Assembly: GCA_016291905.1 (NCBI GenBank)
Contig: JAEEZS010000019.1
Coordinates: forward strand, 45,900-109,899
From: Bacteroidaceae bacterium
GTDB taxonomy: Bacteria > Bacteroidota > Bacteroidia > Bacteroidales > Bacteroidaceae
DNA: 64,000 bases
Direction: 5' to 3'
Shown one piece after another: positions 22,473 through 31,720 of the stretch (its first letter is position 1; every line of letters starts with the position of its first letter). A program made the translations under genes and the position numbers. The notes under the pieces are model-generated. The model saw only the letters and a list, made by a program, of their open reading frames with translations, was not told the origin of the DNA and did no database searches.

Positions 22473-23936
22473 TTAGATTGTTTTATGTACTTGATGTCCT
22501 TCGACGTAGATGGCGCTGAAGGGACGGCTGGGGCAGAGACTCTCACAGGCTCCGCAGCCAATGCAGCGTTCTTCATCGACAACGGGGATTTGCAGACGGA
22601 TGTCGCGTCCACGGCGATCCTTAAACTTCGAGAAGCCTTCGGTGTTTACCATCTGTATGGCTCCCGTCGGACAATGGCGGGCACAATTGCCACAGATAAC
22701 ACTATCGGTAAGGACAACACAGTTGTCACGTACCCAAACGGCATGGCCGATTTGCGTGGAGGATTTTTCCTCGACGGTGATAGGATGAATAGCTCCTACA
22801 GGACAGACATCGGAGCAGGTGGTACATTCGGGACGACAATACCCCTGTTCGTAGGACGACTCGGGCTGCATGAAGTGCTTCAGGTCTGTGGAGGGACGGA
22901 GCACGTTGTTCGGGCAGTTATCCACACAAAGCTGGCAGGCTGTGCAATGGCTGTACATATTGCGGGCACTTTGTGAACCCGGGGGAGTGATGCGTGTCTG
23001 ACGTTCGGGGACTTTCTTATCGATGATCTCAGCCAAACCGCCGTCCATCTTCATCTCCTGTGCCTTGACAGCAGCGGTTCCGACGGCAATCAGACTTCCG
23101 GCCAGGAAGGCACGGCGTCCAGCATCGGAGGCTTCCCCTTTGCCCTCCTGAAGAATAGGAGACTTTCCTTTAGGAGAAACTGCCAGCCGATATTTCATGG
23201 CACCGAAGTTGCATTCGCTGAGGCAATCCATACAGGTGACGCAACGGCTGTAATCAATCTTTTTGTCCCCCTTGATGTCGATGCAAGAGCTCTTGCAGTT
23301 ACGCTCGCATTTGCGGCAGTTCGTACACTTCTCCGAGTCGATAACAGGCTTGAGGAGCGAGAAACGAGAGAGGAGTCCGAGCAGGGTGCCCACGGGGCAA
23401 ATGCTATTGCACCACCAGCGTCCAAGGAAGAAGGCTAATAAGATGATAAGGATAAGACTGACACCCCCAACTATTTTCACAGCTGCCGAAGTGGGATGGC
23501 TGAAGAGCGAAACCATGCGTCCGAACATGCTGTATGGTTCAATCAGTCCCGCAATAACCGAAAAGCCAGCCACAAGAGCCGCGATGAACAGGACCAACAC
23601 CGCATAGCGAAGCCAGTTATTAGCTTTCTTATACTTAAAACGGTTTTTCTTGAAGCCGTGTGCACCGATAGCGACATCTTGAAGAATGCCTAACGGGCAG
23701 ATGACAGAGCAATAGACCCTTCCGAACAAGACCGTTAACAACAGGACGACAATAAAGGCTCCGGCATTAAGTGCCAGTATGGCCGGGATGAATTGCAGGC
23801 GTGCTACCCAACCTAACGACTTGGGAGCCCAGTCGAAGGCACCGCATAGCAGCACGACGATGGCGGCGAAGAAGAGCAGGGCTACGATTCTCCGTATCCA
23901 CCAGAGAGGATGTTTCTTTTGTTTTGTCTTTGGCAT
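22473..23936 (-). CDS. Membrane ferredoxin-type electron carrier, NapH-NapG-like fusion
   Basis: The 487-aa protein starts MPKTKQKKHPLWWIRRIVAL. Residues 10-180 have five hydrophobic segments with GRVYCSVICPLGILQD and GRWWCNSICPVGTLLG, as in NapH-type membrane iron-sulfur proteins. Two 4Fe-4S motifs follow (CTNCRKCERNCK, CVTCMDCLSEC). After a second Tat-like start in mid-protein (GRRAFLAGSLIAVG), four more clusters appear (CTACQLCVDNCP, CTTCSDVCPVGAI, CGNCARHCP, CIGCGACESLCP), as in NapG. It likely passes electrons from quinol to the exported aldo/keto reductase ten bases downstream. Confidence 0.8.
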   Translation of the reverse strand: MPKTKQKKHPLWWIRRIVALLFFAAIVVLLCGAFDWAPKSLGWVARLQFIPAILALNAGAFIVVLLLTVLFGRVYCSVICPLGILQDVAIGAHGFKKNRFKYKKANNWLRYAVLVLFIAALVAGFSVIAGLIEPYSMFGRMVSLFSHPTSAAVKIVGGVSLILIILLAFFLGRWWCNSICPVGTLLGLLSRFSLLKPVIDSEKCTNCRKCERNCKSSCIDIKGDKKIDYSRCVTCMDCLSECNFGAMKYRLAVSPKGKSPILQEGKGEASDAGRRAFLAGSLIAVGTAAVKAQEMKMDGGLAEIIDKKVPERQTRITPPGSQSARNMYSHCTACQLCVDNCPNNVLRPSTDLKHFMQPESSYEQGYCRPECTTCSDVCPVGAIHPITVEEKSSTQIGHAVWVRDNCVVLTDSVICGNCARHCPTGAIQMVNTEGFSKFKDRRGRDIRLQIPVVDEERCIGCGACESLCPSRPFSAIYVEGHQVHKTI

Positions 23937-23941
23937 AGTTG

Positions 23942-24607
23942 TTATTTTGCTTCGGTGATATATTCAAAAGCTTCCTTGCATTTGGCGGTAATGGCAGGCC
24001 AATCCTCGGCTGCGATGACTTCTTTGGGGAAGAGCTTGCTGCCCATTCCCACACAATAGACACCTGCCTTGAACCATGCTGTGAGGTTTTCCTTCGTGGG
24101 CTCAACGCCTCCCGTCACCATCAGTTTTGACCAGGGCATCGGAGCCATCAGTCCCTTGACAAACTTTGGCCCGAGCACGTCGCCCGGGAATACCTTACAG
24201 AGGTCGCAGCCTAGTTCCTGCGCCGCACCTACCTCACTGACGGTACCGCAGCCAGGGGTGTAGGGGACAAGCCTTCTGTTGCAGGCGCGCGCCACTTCAG
24301 GGTTGAACAGCGGCCCTACGACGAAACAGGCACCCAACTGGATATAGAGTGCAGCTGTAGCAGCATCGACGACCGAGCCCACACCAAGTGCCAGTTCGGG
24401 GCATTCCTTAGCAGCATATTTCACTACCTCGGCAAACACCTCGTGGGCAAAATCGCCGCGGTTGGTAAACTCAAAGGCACGGACGCCGCCCTCGTAGCAC
24501 GCTTTTACTACCTGTTTGGCTACAGCAGCATCTTTATTGTAAAACACGGGTACCATTCCCGTTCGTCCCATTTTCTCCAGTACGGACTGTTTGTCAAATC
24601 TTGCCAT
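23942..24607 (-). CDS. eda: 2-dehydro-3-deoxy-phosphogluconate (KDPG) aldolase
   Basis: The 221-aa protein has the class I aldolase residues Glu46 and Arg50 (FEFTNRGD) and the Schiff-base Lys138 ([10 protein letters not shown]). It splits KDPG to pyruvate and glyceraldehyde 3-phosphate, the last step of uronate and Entner-Doudoroff catabolism. Length is normal for the family. It is 18 bases downstream of the KDG kinase, which makes its substrate, and 5 bases upstream of the ferredoxin-type protein, so all are in one transcript. Confidence 0.9.
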   Translation of the reverse strand: MARFDKQSVLEKMGRTGMVPVFYNKDAAVAKQVVKACYEGGVRAFEFTNRGDFAHEVFAEVVKYAAKECPELALGVGSVVDAATAALYIQLGACFVVGPLFNPEVARACNRRLVPYTPGCGTVSEVGAAQELGCDLCKVFPGDVLGPKFVKGLMAPMPWSKLMVTGGVEPTKENLTAWFKAGVYCVGMGSKLFPKEVIAAEDWPAITAKCKEAFEYITEAK

Positions 24608-24625
24608 ATATCCAATAATCCTTTT

Positions 24626-25648
24626 TTATCGTTGTACTCTGCCGTTTGCAGCACCACCAGCAAGGGCTTCTACCTCCTCGGCGCTGACCATGTTGAAGTC
24701 GCCTGGTATGGTGTGCTTCAACGCGCTAGCTGCAACGGCGAACTCAAGTGCTTCACCCTGTGTCGGTTTGGTGAGGAGTCCGTGAATTACGCCGCCAGAA
24801 AAGCTATCTCCTCCACCCACACGGTCGATAATGGGGTCGATGTCGTAACGTTTACTTTCGTAGAATTCCTCGCCGTTGTAAATCATCGCTTTCCAACCGT
24901 TGTGCGTGGCACTAAAACTCTCGCGCAGGGTGCTGATAACGTACTTGAAACCAAACTCCTTCGCCATAGCCTTAAAGATACCCTTGTAGCCCTCGGCATC
25001 GGTGTTGCCACCCTCTACATCAGCATCGGGTTTAAAGCCAAGGCAGAGCTCTGCGTCTTCTTCATTGCCGATGCAGACATCTACGTATTCCATTAGGGGA
25101 CGCATAATGCTTTGTGCTTTCTCCTTCGTCCACAGTTTCTTGCGGAAGTTGAGGTCCACACTCACCGTGACACCATGACGCCGTGCAGCCTCGCAGGCAA
25201 GTCGTGTCAGGAGAGCAGCTTTGTCGCTGATTGCAGGGGTGATGCCACTCCAGTGAAACCACTCTGCACCTTCCATGATGGCATCGAAGTCGAAATCTTC
25301 AGGGTTTGCTTCGCTAATAGCACTATGCGCACGGTCGTAAATTACCTTTGAGGGACGCATTGATGCACCTGTTTCACAATAATAGATACCTACACGGTCA
25401 CCTCCTCGGGCGATATAGTCTGTACGGACTCCGTAGCGACGCAATGCGTTCACTACGCTTTGTCCTATTTCGTGTTTGGGGAGCTTGCTGACGAAGTATG
25501 CGTCGTGACCATAATTAGCCAGGCTGACGGCCACATTGGCTTCGCCTCCGCCAAAGATAACATCAAACTTCTCAACCTGCACAAAACGATATTGTCCGGC
25601 AGGTGATAACCGTAGCATAATTTCACCCAAAGTTACAATCTTTGCCAT
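24626..25648 (-). CDS. kdgK: 2-dehydro-3-deoxygluconokinase (KDG kinase), PfkB family
   Basis: The 340-aa protein starts MAKIVTLGEIMLRLSPAGQY, a PfkB-type opening. Motif FGGGEANVAVSLANYGHDAY lies in the substrate region and DRVGGGDSFSGGVIHG, with the catalytic Asp, lies near residue 280. It phosphorylates 2-keto-3-deoxygluconate to KDPG, feeding the aldolase next door. A TACCTTTG promoter element is at 25703-25710. The two MFS transporters in the next transcript upstream are plausible importers of the uronate. Confidence 0.9.
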   Translation of the reverse strand: MAKIVTLGEIMLRLSPAGQYRFVQVEKFDVIFGGGEANVAVSLANYGHDAYFVSKLPKHEIGQSVVNALRRYGVRTDYIARGGDRVGIYYCETGASMRPSKVIYDRAHSAISEANPEDFDFDAIMEGAEWFHWSGITPAISDKAALLTRLACEAARRHGVTVSVDLNFRKKLWTKEKAQSIMRPLMEYVDVCIGNEEDAELCLGFKPDADVEGGNTDAEGYKGIFKAMAKEFGFKYVISTLRESFSATHNGWKAMIYNGEEFYESKRYDIDPIIDRVGGGDSFSGGVIHGLLTKPTQGEALEFAVAASALKHTIPGDFNMVSAEEVEALAGGAANGRVQR

Positions 25649-25702
25649 ATAAAGTAGATTTTTTATTGTCTATTTAACATTCATATTTCTTCTTTTCCGG
25701 TG

Positions 25703-25710
25703 CAAAGGTA
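25703..25710 (-). promoter_or_regulatory. Bacteroidota -7 promoter element for the KDG operon
   Basis: The minus strand reads TACCTTTG followed by CACCGG, a full match to TAnnTTTG, 55 bases before the kdgK start. A TTTG/TTGC -33-like stretch lies about 20 bases upstream. Confidence 0.65.
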
Positions 25711-25761
25711 AGACGTTCCCTAAAGAAAAGCAAGCAAATAGGGAAAAAGTGTTGATTTTTA

Positions 25762-26571
25762 TTATCGAACCATTGTGAGGTCGGAAACAATGAGGCAATG
25801 GTCGCTAAGCGTGGGTTCATTGAAAACACGGACGCGGGATGGAACGAAACCTTTGACGATGATGTTGTCAAGAGCCGAACGAGGCTTGTCGCCAGCGGGA
25901 AAAGTGGGAAGGTCGCCCACGTTGCCGTGATTGGCCATGCGGAAACCTGCTTGGAGAAATGCATCGTATTCCTTCGGGTCGCTCACATTCCAGTCGGCGC
26001 AGAGGATGACATAAGGATAGGATTCAAAAGCCTCGATGAGTTCCTTGATTTGGACAGCACGATATTCTGCGCCGTGCTCGCCCTGATTCCAGTCGAGATG
26101 GGTGGAAACGATTTTCACTTTTTCTCCACCGATTAGGATGTCCGTTGAAATGTAATAACGGGGCTGTGTGGCCTGAGAAAAACGGACGGTTTCGGCTAAG
26201 CCTGTAGTGAATCCGTTTGAGAAGATGGCATTACCGTTGTAATCCCACTTGGGGCCGATGATAGCACCCTCGTAGCCTGCAAACACTTCCTCGCGGGCGG
26301 AGAGGAGCATCTTGCCGTCAGCATCGCGGACAAACTCGGGACTATACTCTACCACAGCCATAATGTCGGCCCCAATGCTGTCAATAAAGCGGCGATAGGA
26401 GAGAGCCTTTTCGGAGGCTTCCTCTGGTTTGATACGACTATCGGGAGCTTTGCCCAATGCAAAGTGTCCGATATTCCACGAAGCAACGGTAATCTTTGTA
26501 AAAGGCTCAACTGCCTGCATGGCGACAGATGTCGCCAGCAGGACAGCGAATAAAAGGTTTCTTTTCGTCAT
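25762..26571 (-). CDS. Secreted endonuclease/exonuclease/phosphatase-fold protein
   Basis: The 269-aa protein starts with a signal peptide (MTKRNLLFAVLLATSVAMQA). The fold is shown by ITVASWNIGHF, the acid IMAVVEYSPEF, KIVSTHLDWNQGEHGAEYR, CADWNVSDPKEYDAFL and LSDHCLIVSDL; the Asn, Asp and His of DWN and SDH are the metal and catalytic positions. Members of this family cut phosphodiester or phosphoester bonds in the periplasm. Its start overlaps the MFS stop as ATGA, so it is made from the same transcript. The natural substrate is not evident. Confidence 0.8.
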   Translation of the reverse strand: MTKRNLLFAVLLATSVAMQAVEPFTKITVASWNIGHFALGKAPDSRIKPEEASEKALSYRRFIDSIGADIMAVVEYSPEFVRDADGKMLLSAREEVFAGYEGAIIGPKWDYNGNAIFSNGFTTGLAETVRFSQATQPRYYISTDILIGGEKVKIVSTHLDWNQGEHGAEYRAVQIKELIEAFESYPYVILCADWNVSDPKEYDAFLQAGFRMANHGNVGDLPTFPAGDKPRSALDNIIVKGFVPSRVRVFNEPTLSDHCLIVSDLTMVR

Positions 26572-28001
26572 TTCTTAATGTTCGGTTCCTCAAGGCCGAG
26601 GTGGCGTTTCTTGTCGAGAGCCTTCAGGTAAAGGGCAATGAGGAAAGCAGCCACACCGAAGCATGCGAAGATGATGAGGGGAACGGTGTAGTTGTAAGGA
26701 ATGAAATCGGCACCTGCTTCCTTGGCTGCAATGACGGCGGGATTGTTGGCGTTGCTGCTGGCTAACACGCTGCCGATGAGGGCGGGCACAAGGCAGAGGC
26801 CAATATTCTGTACCCAGAAGATAAGGCAGTAAGCTGAGCCGAGCACCTTTTCATCGATGATCTTCGGCACAGAAGGCCAAAGGGCTGCGGGCACGAGCGA
26901 GAAGCTGATGCCAAGCACAACAATGGTGGCGTAGGCAATAAGCTTGCTATGCGTAGCAGGCAGCACAAAGGCAAACACCAGATGGCAGACAATAAGCAGC
27001 ACGGCACCCCAAATAAGCATCGTCGCACCCTTTCCCTTATGGTCAAGGAAGGAGCCGAGGAATGGGGTGATAGCAGCTGCACCAATGGGGAACCAGCGGA
27101 AAATGTTTGCAGCAGCCTCGGGCGTGATGCCGTTGAGGTTACATTGCAGCATGTTAGCGCCGTAACGCTGGAAGGGGAAGATGGCGCTGTAATAGAGCAC
27201 ACAAAGCAAGGCAACTACCCAGAAGTTGAGCGAACCGAAGATTTTGCCAAGGTCTTTTACCTTGAATTCGTCTTCGGGGTCTTTTTCCTGCGTCTTTTCG
27301 CCGGAAGCAATCAGCTGGTTATCCAACTTCTTGTCCATAAAGGTGAAAACAATGAAGTTGATGAGGCCGATGAGGAGTAGTACGGTGCAGAAGCCGACGG
27401 GTTTGGAAACAGAACCGAGCTTGGTGGCGATAATGGGACTGATGGAGAAGATCGCAAAGACACCGACACGGGCAATAGCCATCTCGATGCCCATTGCTAG
27501 CGCCATTTCTTTTCCTTTGAACCACTTGGCAATGGCTTTGCTAACGGTTGTTCCTGCCATTTCGCAGCCACAGCCGAAAATCATAAAGCCCAGAGCGGCT
27601 AACTTGGCACTTCCGGGCATAGCGGTCCACCAACTGTTAAGCCATGTTTCAATGCCACTACCGGCAAACCAGTCGCTGACGGCATAGAACTTGATGGCGG
27701 CACCAATGAACATCATCGAGGCGGAGAGCACACCTGTGAAACGGATGCCCATCTTGTCGAGGATGATGCCTGCAAGGATGAGGAAACCGCAGACGTTGAG
27801 AATGTATTCGGCACTTGCATAAGTGCCAAAGACACTGGGCGTCCAGCCCTTTTCAGATTCAACAAGCGCCTGAAGGGGCGACATAACATCAACGAACATA
27901 TAGCCAAAGAACATCATCAAGGCTATAAGGATGAGGGCTGTCCAGCGTGCCCACGCTTTGTCGTTCAACTTTTGCTGAACATTGCTAATGATTTCTGACA
28001 T
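26568..28001 (-). CDS. MFS transporter (probable organic acid/uronate type)
   Basis: The 477-aa protein starts MSEIISNVQQKLNDKAWARW. It has about twelve hydrophobic segments and the MFS loop LDKMGIRFTG between segments 2 and 3, plus AIAKWFKGKEMALAMGIEMA, which is typical of OFA/hexuronate-like carriers. It overlaps the EEP gene downstream and is 40 bases from a paralogue upstream. With kdgK and eda next door, import of a uronic acid or its product is a reasonable inference. The exact substrate is not shown. Confidence 0.8.
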   Translation of the reverse strand: MSEIISNVQQKLNDKAWARWTALILIALMMFFGYMFVDVMSPLQALVESEKGWTPSVFGTYASAEYILNVCGFLILAGIILDKMGIRFTGVLSASMMFIGAAIKFYAVSDWFAGSGIETWLNSWWTAMPGSAKLAALGFMIFGCGCEMAGTTVSKAIAKWFKGKEMALAMGIEMAIARVGVFAIFSISPIIATKLGSVSKPVGFCTVLLLIGLINFIVFTFMDKKLDNQLIASGEKTQEKDPEDEFKVKDLGKIFGSLNFWVVALLCVLYYSAIFPFQRYGANMLQCNLNGITPEAAANIFRWFPIGAAAITPFLGSFLDHKGKGATMLIWGAVLLIVCHLVFAFVLPATHSKLIAYATIVVLGISFSLVPAALWPSVPKIIDEKVLGSAYCLIFWVQNIGLCLVPALIGSVLASSNANNPAVIAAKEAGADFIPYNYTVPLIIFACFGVAAFLIALYLKALDKKRHLGLEEPNIKK

Positions 28002-28041
28002 CGTTTTTTTGTATTAATGATTCGTTTTTTATCCTATTTAT

Positions 28042-29469
28042 TTAGATGTTCGGTTCTTCAATGCCGTAGTGATTGCGTCGGTCGTCCTTACGGATGAGGG
28101 TTGCGATGAATACGGAAACAAGGGCAAGGCAAGCGAAGATACACATAGGAAGCGTGTAGTTGTAAGTGGGGGCCCCGTTCGACGAGGTACCAGTAACGCA
28201 CCAACGGTCAAGCACAATGCCGATGAGCAAGGGTACATAGCTGAGACCGATGTTCTGAATCCAGAAAATGACGCTATAGCCCGTACCGAGCCGACGATGG
28301 GGAATGACTTTAGGAATGATGGGCCAGAAGACAGCAGGCACCATGGAATAAGCTATTCCTAACACAACCATAAGGATGATGGCGAATCCCTGCGTGGGGA
28401 AGATAGGCAGGGCAAAGCAAAGCAGGGAAGCCACCAGGACTAGGCAGCCAATAATAAGGAAACGTGTGCCGTGTCCCTTTTTGTCGTAGAGCCAGCCGAA
28501 CACAGGCGTCAGGCACAAGCTGCACAGATGAAGCAACGAGGGAACAAAGTTGACAAAAGCGGAGTCCTCAGTAAATCCATACTTGTTCAGCATCAGACTG
28601 GTGGAGAACTTGTTGAAGGGCTTGACGGAGGAGTAGAAAATCAAGCAGAACAGGGCGATGAGCCAGAAGCTACGTGAAGTGAGGATAGCCTTCAAGTCGG
28701 AAAGCTTGAATCCATCGTCATCCTGTTGACTTGTTGACCTGTTGACTCGTTGACTTGTTGACTTGTTGACCTGTTGACCTGTTGACCCGCCCGCTTGTTG
28801 ACTCTTAAATTGCGTGTCGAGCTTCTTGTCCATCACATTGAAGACAAGATAGGCGAGAAGGGCAATGCAAAGCAAAACACATGAAAGCAGCAAGGGCGAT
28901 GACATCTGCCAGCGCTTGGCAATCATCGGGCTAAAGAACATAGCAGCGAAGGAGCCCACGCGGCACAAGGCCACCTGCGTGCCCATAGCTAAGGCCATTT
29001 CGTGGCCTTTGAACCATTTTGCAATAACCTTGCTGACGGTGATGCCACACATCTCGTAGCCCATCGCGAAGACGGCAAAGCCGATGCAGGCGACGACGAC
29101 CTGCCGATGATGTCCCAGAAAAACGATGTGGCCAGGGTCGGCAGCGGGGCTGGGGACGTACTGCACGGCAATGTACTTCACGAATGCCCCGATAACCATG
29201 AGCGCACAGGCGATAGTGCCTGTAAAGCGAGGCCCCATCTTATCAAGGATGATGCCTCCGAAGATAAGCATCAAACAGAAGACGTTCAGCCAACTGTACG
29301 ATGAATTAAAGAAACCATAGTCACCTGCTGTCCAGCCATACTGCCCTTGCAGGGCTGTCATCAGCGGAGCCATCGCGTCGTTGAGGAAGTAGCCAAACAG
29401 CATCGTCAAGGAGACGATGAGCAGTACTGCCCAACGCGAGGCTTTGTTATCGGAAAGAAGCTTCTCCAT
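28042..29469 (-). CDS. MFS transporter, paralogue, with internal octanucleotide repeat
   Basis: The 475-aa protein starts MEKLLSDNKASRWAVLLIVS and is a clear paralogue of the next MFS gene: GGIILDKMGPRFTG and VIAKWFKGHEMALAMGTQVA match its signature sites. It has about twelve hydrophobic segments. Between segments 6 and 7 the cytoplasmic loop carries repeats of STSQQVNR-like octapeptides (28723-28802), a linker its paralogue lacks. Its start abuts the peptidase stop with no gap, so the two are co-transcribed. Substrate is probably an organic acid or uronate. Confidence 0.8.
   Translation of the reverse strand: MEKLLSDNKASRWAVLLIVSLTMLFGYFLNDAMAPLMTALQGQYGWTAGDYGFFNSSYSWLNVFCLMLIFGGIILDKMGPRFTGTIACALMVIGAFVKYIAVQYVPSPAADPGHIVFLGHHRQVVVACIGFAVFAMGYEMCGITVSKVIAKWFKGHEMALAMGTQVALCRVGSFAAMFFSPMIAKRWQMSSPLLLSCVLLCIALLAYLVFNVMDKKLDTQFKSQQAGGSTGQQVNKSTSQRVNRSTSQQDDDGFKLSDLKAILTSRSFWLIALFCLIFYSSVKPFNKFSTSLMLNKYGFTEDSAFVNFVPSLLHLCSLCLTPVFGWLYDKKGHGTRFLIIGCLVLVASLLCFALPIFPTQGFAIILMVVLGIAYSMVPAVFWPIIPKVIPHRRLGTGYSVIFWIQNIGLSYVPLLIGIVLDRWCVTGTSSNGAPTYNYTLPMCIFACLALVSVFIATLIRKDDRRNHYGIEEPNI
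28723..28802 (-). repeat. Octanucleotide repeat inside the MFS gene
   Basis: Ten consecutive 8-base slots are seen; nine are YYGTTGAC (minus strand GTCAACRR) and one is CCGCCCGC. They code for an octapeptide pattern STSQQVNK in the central loop. A change by one unit would move the frame and probably end the protein early, so this looks like a slippage-prone site. Confidence 0.9.
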
Positions 29470-31581
29470 TTAGTCTTTCAGCCATTTATCCAGCCACTCG
29501 AAGTAGGTGCGTTGCCAGAGGACGCCATTCTGGGGCTTGAGTACCCAGTGGTTCTCGTCGGGATAGAGAAGCAGTTCTGCTGGCACGCCTCGCAGGATGG
29601 CAGCATTAAAGGCACTCATAGCCTGACTGGCCAGGATGCGGTAGTCGCGCTCGCTGTGGATGCAGAGGATGGGGGTGTCCCACTTCTCGATGAACAGATG
29701 AGGCGAGTTGGCATAGCTGTGGGTTGTCTTGGCGTTCTTCTCCCAGTACGGGCCGCCGAGGTCCCAGTCGGTAAACCAGAGTTCCTCGGTTTCGAGGTAT
29801 TGCATCTCGAGGTTGAAGATTCCGTCGTGGGCGATGAATGCCTTGAAACGACCGTCGTGATGGCCTGCCAGCCAATAGACGCTGAATCCGCCAAAGCTTG
29901 CACCGACGCATCCCAAACGGTTCTCGTCAATATAAGGTTCTTTGCTGACGACGTCGATAGCGGTGAGGAGGTCCTTCATGCATTGCCCGCCATAGTCACC
30001 ACTAATCTGCTCGTTCCATTCATTACCGAAGCCTGGCAGTCCACGACGGTTAGGCGCAACGATGATGTAGTCGTTGGCTGCCATGATGGACATGTTCCAG
30101 CGGTAGCTCCAAAACTGGCTGACGGGGCTCTGCGGGCCTCCTTCGCAGAAGAGGAGGGCAGGGTATTTCTTGTTGGGGTCGAATTTGGGTGGGTAGATAA
30201 CCCAGACGAGCATGTCCTTGCCATCTGTTGTCTTTACCCAGCGCTCCTCGCAAGCTCCTCGGTCTATCTGGTCGTAGATGTGTTTGTTTTCTGTCGTGAG
30301 CTGGGTAATCTGCTTCGGATTGTTGACGGCGAAGGAGTAGATTTCGTCACCCTCGAGGAAGGAGTGGCGCTTGCAGACAATCTTGTCGCCCATCGGGCAG
30401 AAGCTGCCGAAATCATATTGCCCCTCTGTGAGGCGGATGACGGTGCCGTCCATGGCGAGATGGTAGATATGGGTTTCGCCATGCCAAACGCCGCTGAAGT
30501 AGAACCCGTTGCCCTCAGGAGTCCAACAGAATTCGTCCACGTTACTTTCGAAAGCCTTGCTGAGGAAAACCTTGGCGCCTGTGGCGATGTCCATGACAAA
30601 GAGGCGATTCTGGTCGCTCTCGTAGCCATCATGCTCCATGCTGAGCCAGGCAATCTTCGTGCCGTCGGGACTGAATGCGGGGTTGGTGTCGTAGCCCATA
30701 TTCTTGTTTGAGCCACATTCCTTGCAGATGTTCTTTACCGTGCCGTTCTCTGTATTAAAAAGGTATATGTCGCTATCGGTACTACGGGCGTACTCCATGC
30801 CTGTCTTCTTGCGGCAGGTGTAGGCAATCGTCTTGCCGTCGGGGCTCCAGGCAAACTGCTCCATTCCACCGAAGGGACGGAGGGGGCTCTCAAAGAGCGT
30901 GCCCTCAAGCAAGTCTTTCGGTTCGCCCACATTCTTTCCGTCGAAGTCGGCGAGGAAGGGGTGGGGGATTTCATCTGTCCACTCGTCCCAATGCTTGTAC
31001 ATCAGGTCGGTAATGATGCGTCCTGTGGTCTTGGGCAGGTCCGGATATTTGTCCACAACGCGTGGCCCGTTCTGAACCGTCATCACCAGCAGCACGCGGC
31101 TCTCGTCGGGCGAGAAGAGGTAGCCCTCCAGGTCCTTTTCGGTATGGCTGAGCTGGCGTCGTCCTGTGCCGTCGGGGTTCATTTCCCAAAGCTGGTTTGA
31201 ACCTCCTTCGCTGCTGAGGAAACGCAGCTTCTTGCCGTCCTTTTTCCAGCAGACGTCACCCTCAGAGGCAGCTGACGTAGTGAGCAAGGTCTGCCCCGTA
31301 CCATCGGCGTTCATCATATATATAACGCGATGGCTCTTGTTGAGCGGCACACTATAGTAGCTGACAACATAGGCTACCCGCTTGCCGTCGGGGGAGGGGG
31401 CCATACTGCCTATACGTCCCATAGCCCACAGGGCCTCGGGCGTCAGACGGCGTCCTTCGATAGTGATTTCGTTCTTGCCGATAAACGGGGCATCTTCTTT
31501 CGTTTCTTTGCTGCCCGTACAGCCTGCGGCAGTCAGTAATGTGACGATAGCCATGATGTTACAGAGAGTTGCAGATTTCAT
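29470..31581 (-). CDS. S9 family prolyl oligopeptidase-type lipoprotein
   Basis: The ATG at 31581 gives 703 aa starting MKSATLCNIMAIVTLLTAAG and a lipobox cysteine. Residues about 60-430 form a beta-propeller (SPDGKRVAYVVSYYS, MNPDGTGRRQLSHTE, SPDGKTIAYTCR). Residues about 450-700 are an alpha/beta hydrolase with Ser in GASFGGF (near 563), Asp in SERDYRI (near 643) and His in DENHWV (near 679). It resembles DPP5/S9C enzymes that release dipeptides at the surface. It leads the transport operon, with a TAACTTTG promoter element at 31612-31619. Confidence 0.85.
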   Translation of the reverse strand: MKSATLCNIMAIVTLLTAAGCTGSKETKEDAPFIGKNEITIEGRRLTPEALWAMGRIGSMAPSPDGKRVAYVVSYYSVPLNKSHRVIYMMNADGTGQTLLTTSAASEGDVCWKKDGKKLRFLSSEGGSNQLWEMNPDGTGRRQLSHTEKDLEGYLFSPDESRVLLVMTVQNGPRVVDKYPDLPKTTGRIITDLMYKHWDEWTDEIPHPFLADFDGKNVGEPKDLLEGTLFESPLRPFGGMEQFAWSPDGKTIAYTCRKKTGMEYARSTDSDIYLFNTENGTVKNICKECGSNKNMGYDTNPAFSPDGTKIAWLSMEHDGYESDQNRLFVMDIATGAKVFLSKAFESNVDEFCWTPEGNGFYFSGVWHGETHIYHLAMDGTVIRLTEGQYDFGSFCPMGDKIVCKRHSFLEGDEIYSFAVNNPKQITQLTTENKHIYDQIDRGACEERWVKTTDGKDMLVWVIYPPKFDPNKKYPALLFCEGGPQSPVSQFWSYRWNMSIMAANDYIIVAPNRRGLPGFGNEWNEQISGDYGGQCMKDLLTAIDVVSKEPYIDENRLGCVGASFGGFSVYWLAGHHDGRFKAFIAHDGIFNLEMQYLETEELWFTDWDLGGPYWEKNAKTTHSYANSPHLFIEKWDTPILCIHSERDYRILASQAMSAFNAAILRGVPAELLLYPDENHWVLKPQNGVLWQRTYFEWLDKWLKD

Positions 31582-31611
31582 GTTCTTTTTTAAATTATGA
31601 TGTTTTGTCGG

Positions 31612-31619
31612 CAAAGTTA
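31612..31619 (-). promoter_or_regulatory. Bacteroidota -7 promoter element for the S9 peptidase gene
   Basis: The minus strand reads TAACTTTG, a full match to TAnnTTTG, 31 bases before the start at 31581. It is one of two divergent promoters flanking tandem array B. Confidence 0.6.
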
Positions 31620-31720
31620 GGGAAAAAAAACGTATCTCCCAAATACTTCAGTGAAAAAAGCGCTTTTCGCGCGTCTTTTCGGTTGAGGGAAAACGCCTTG
31701 CCGACTACATTGTGTTTCCA

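Noticed and set aside
29347..30711. 454-codon plus-strand open frame opposite the S9 peptidase
   Set aside because: It is a mirror frame of the peptidase and the neighbouring MFS end. No domain is visible.
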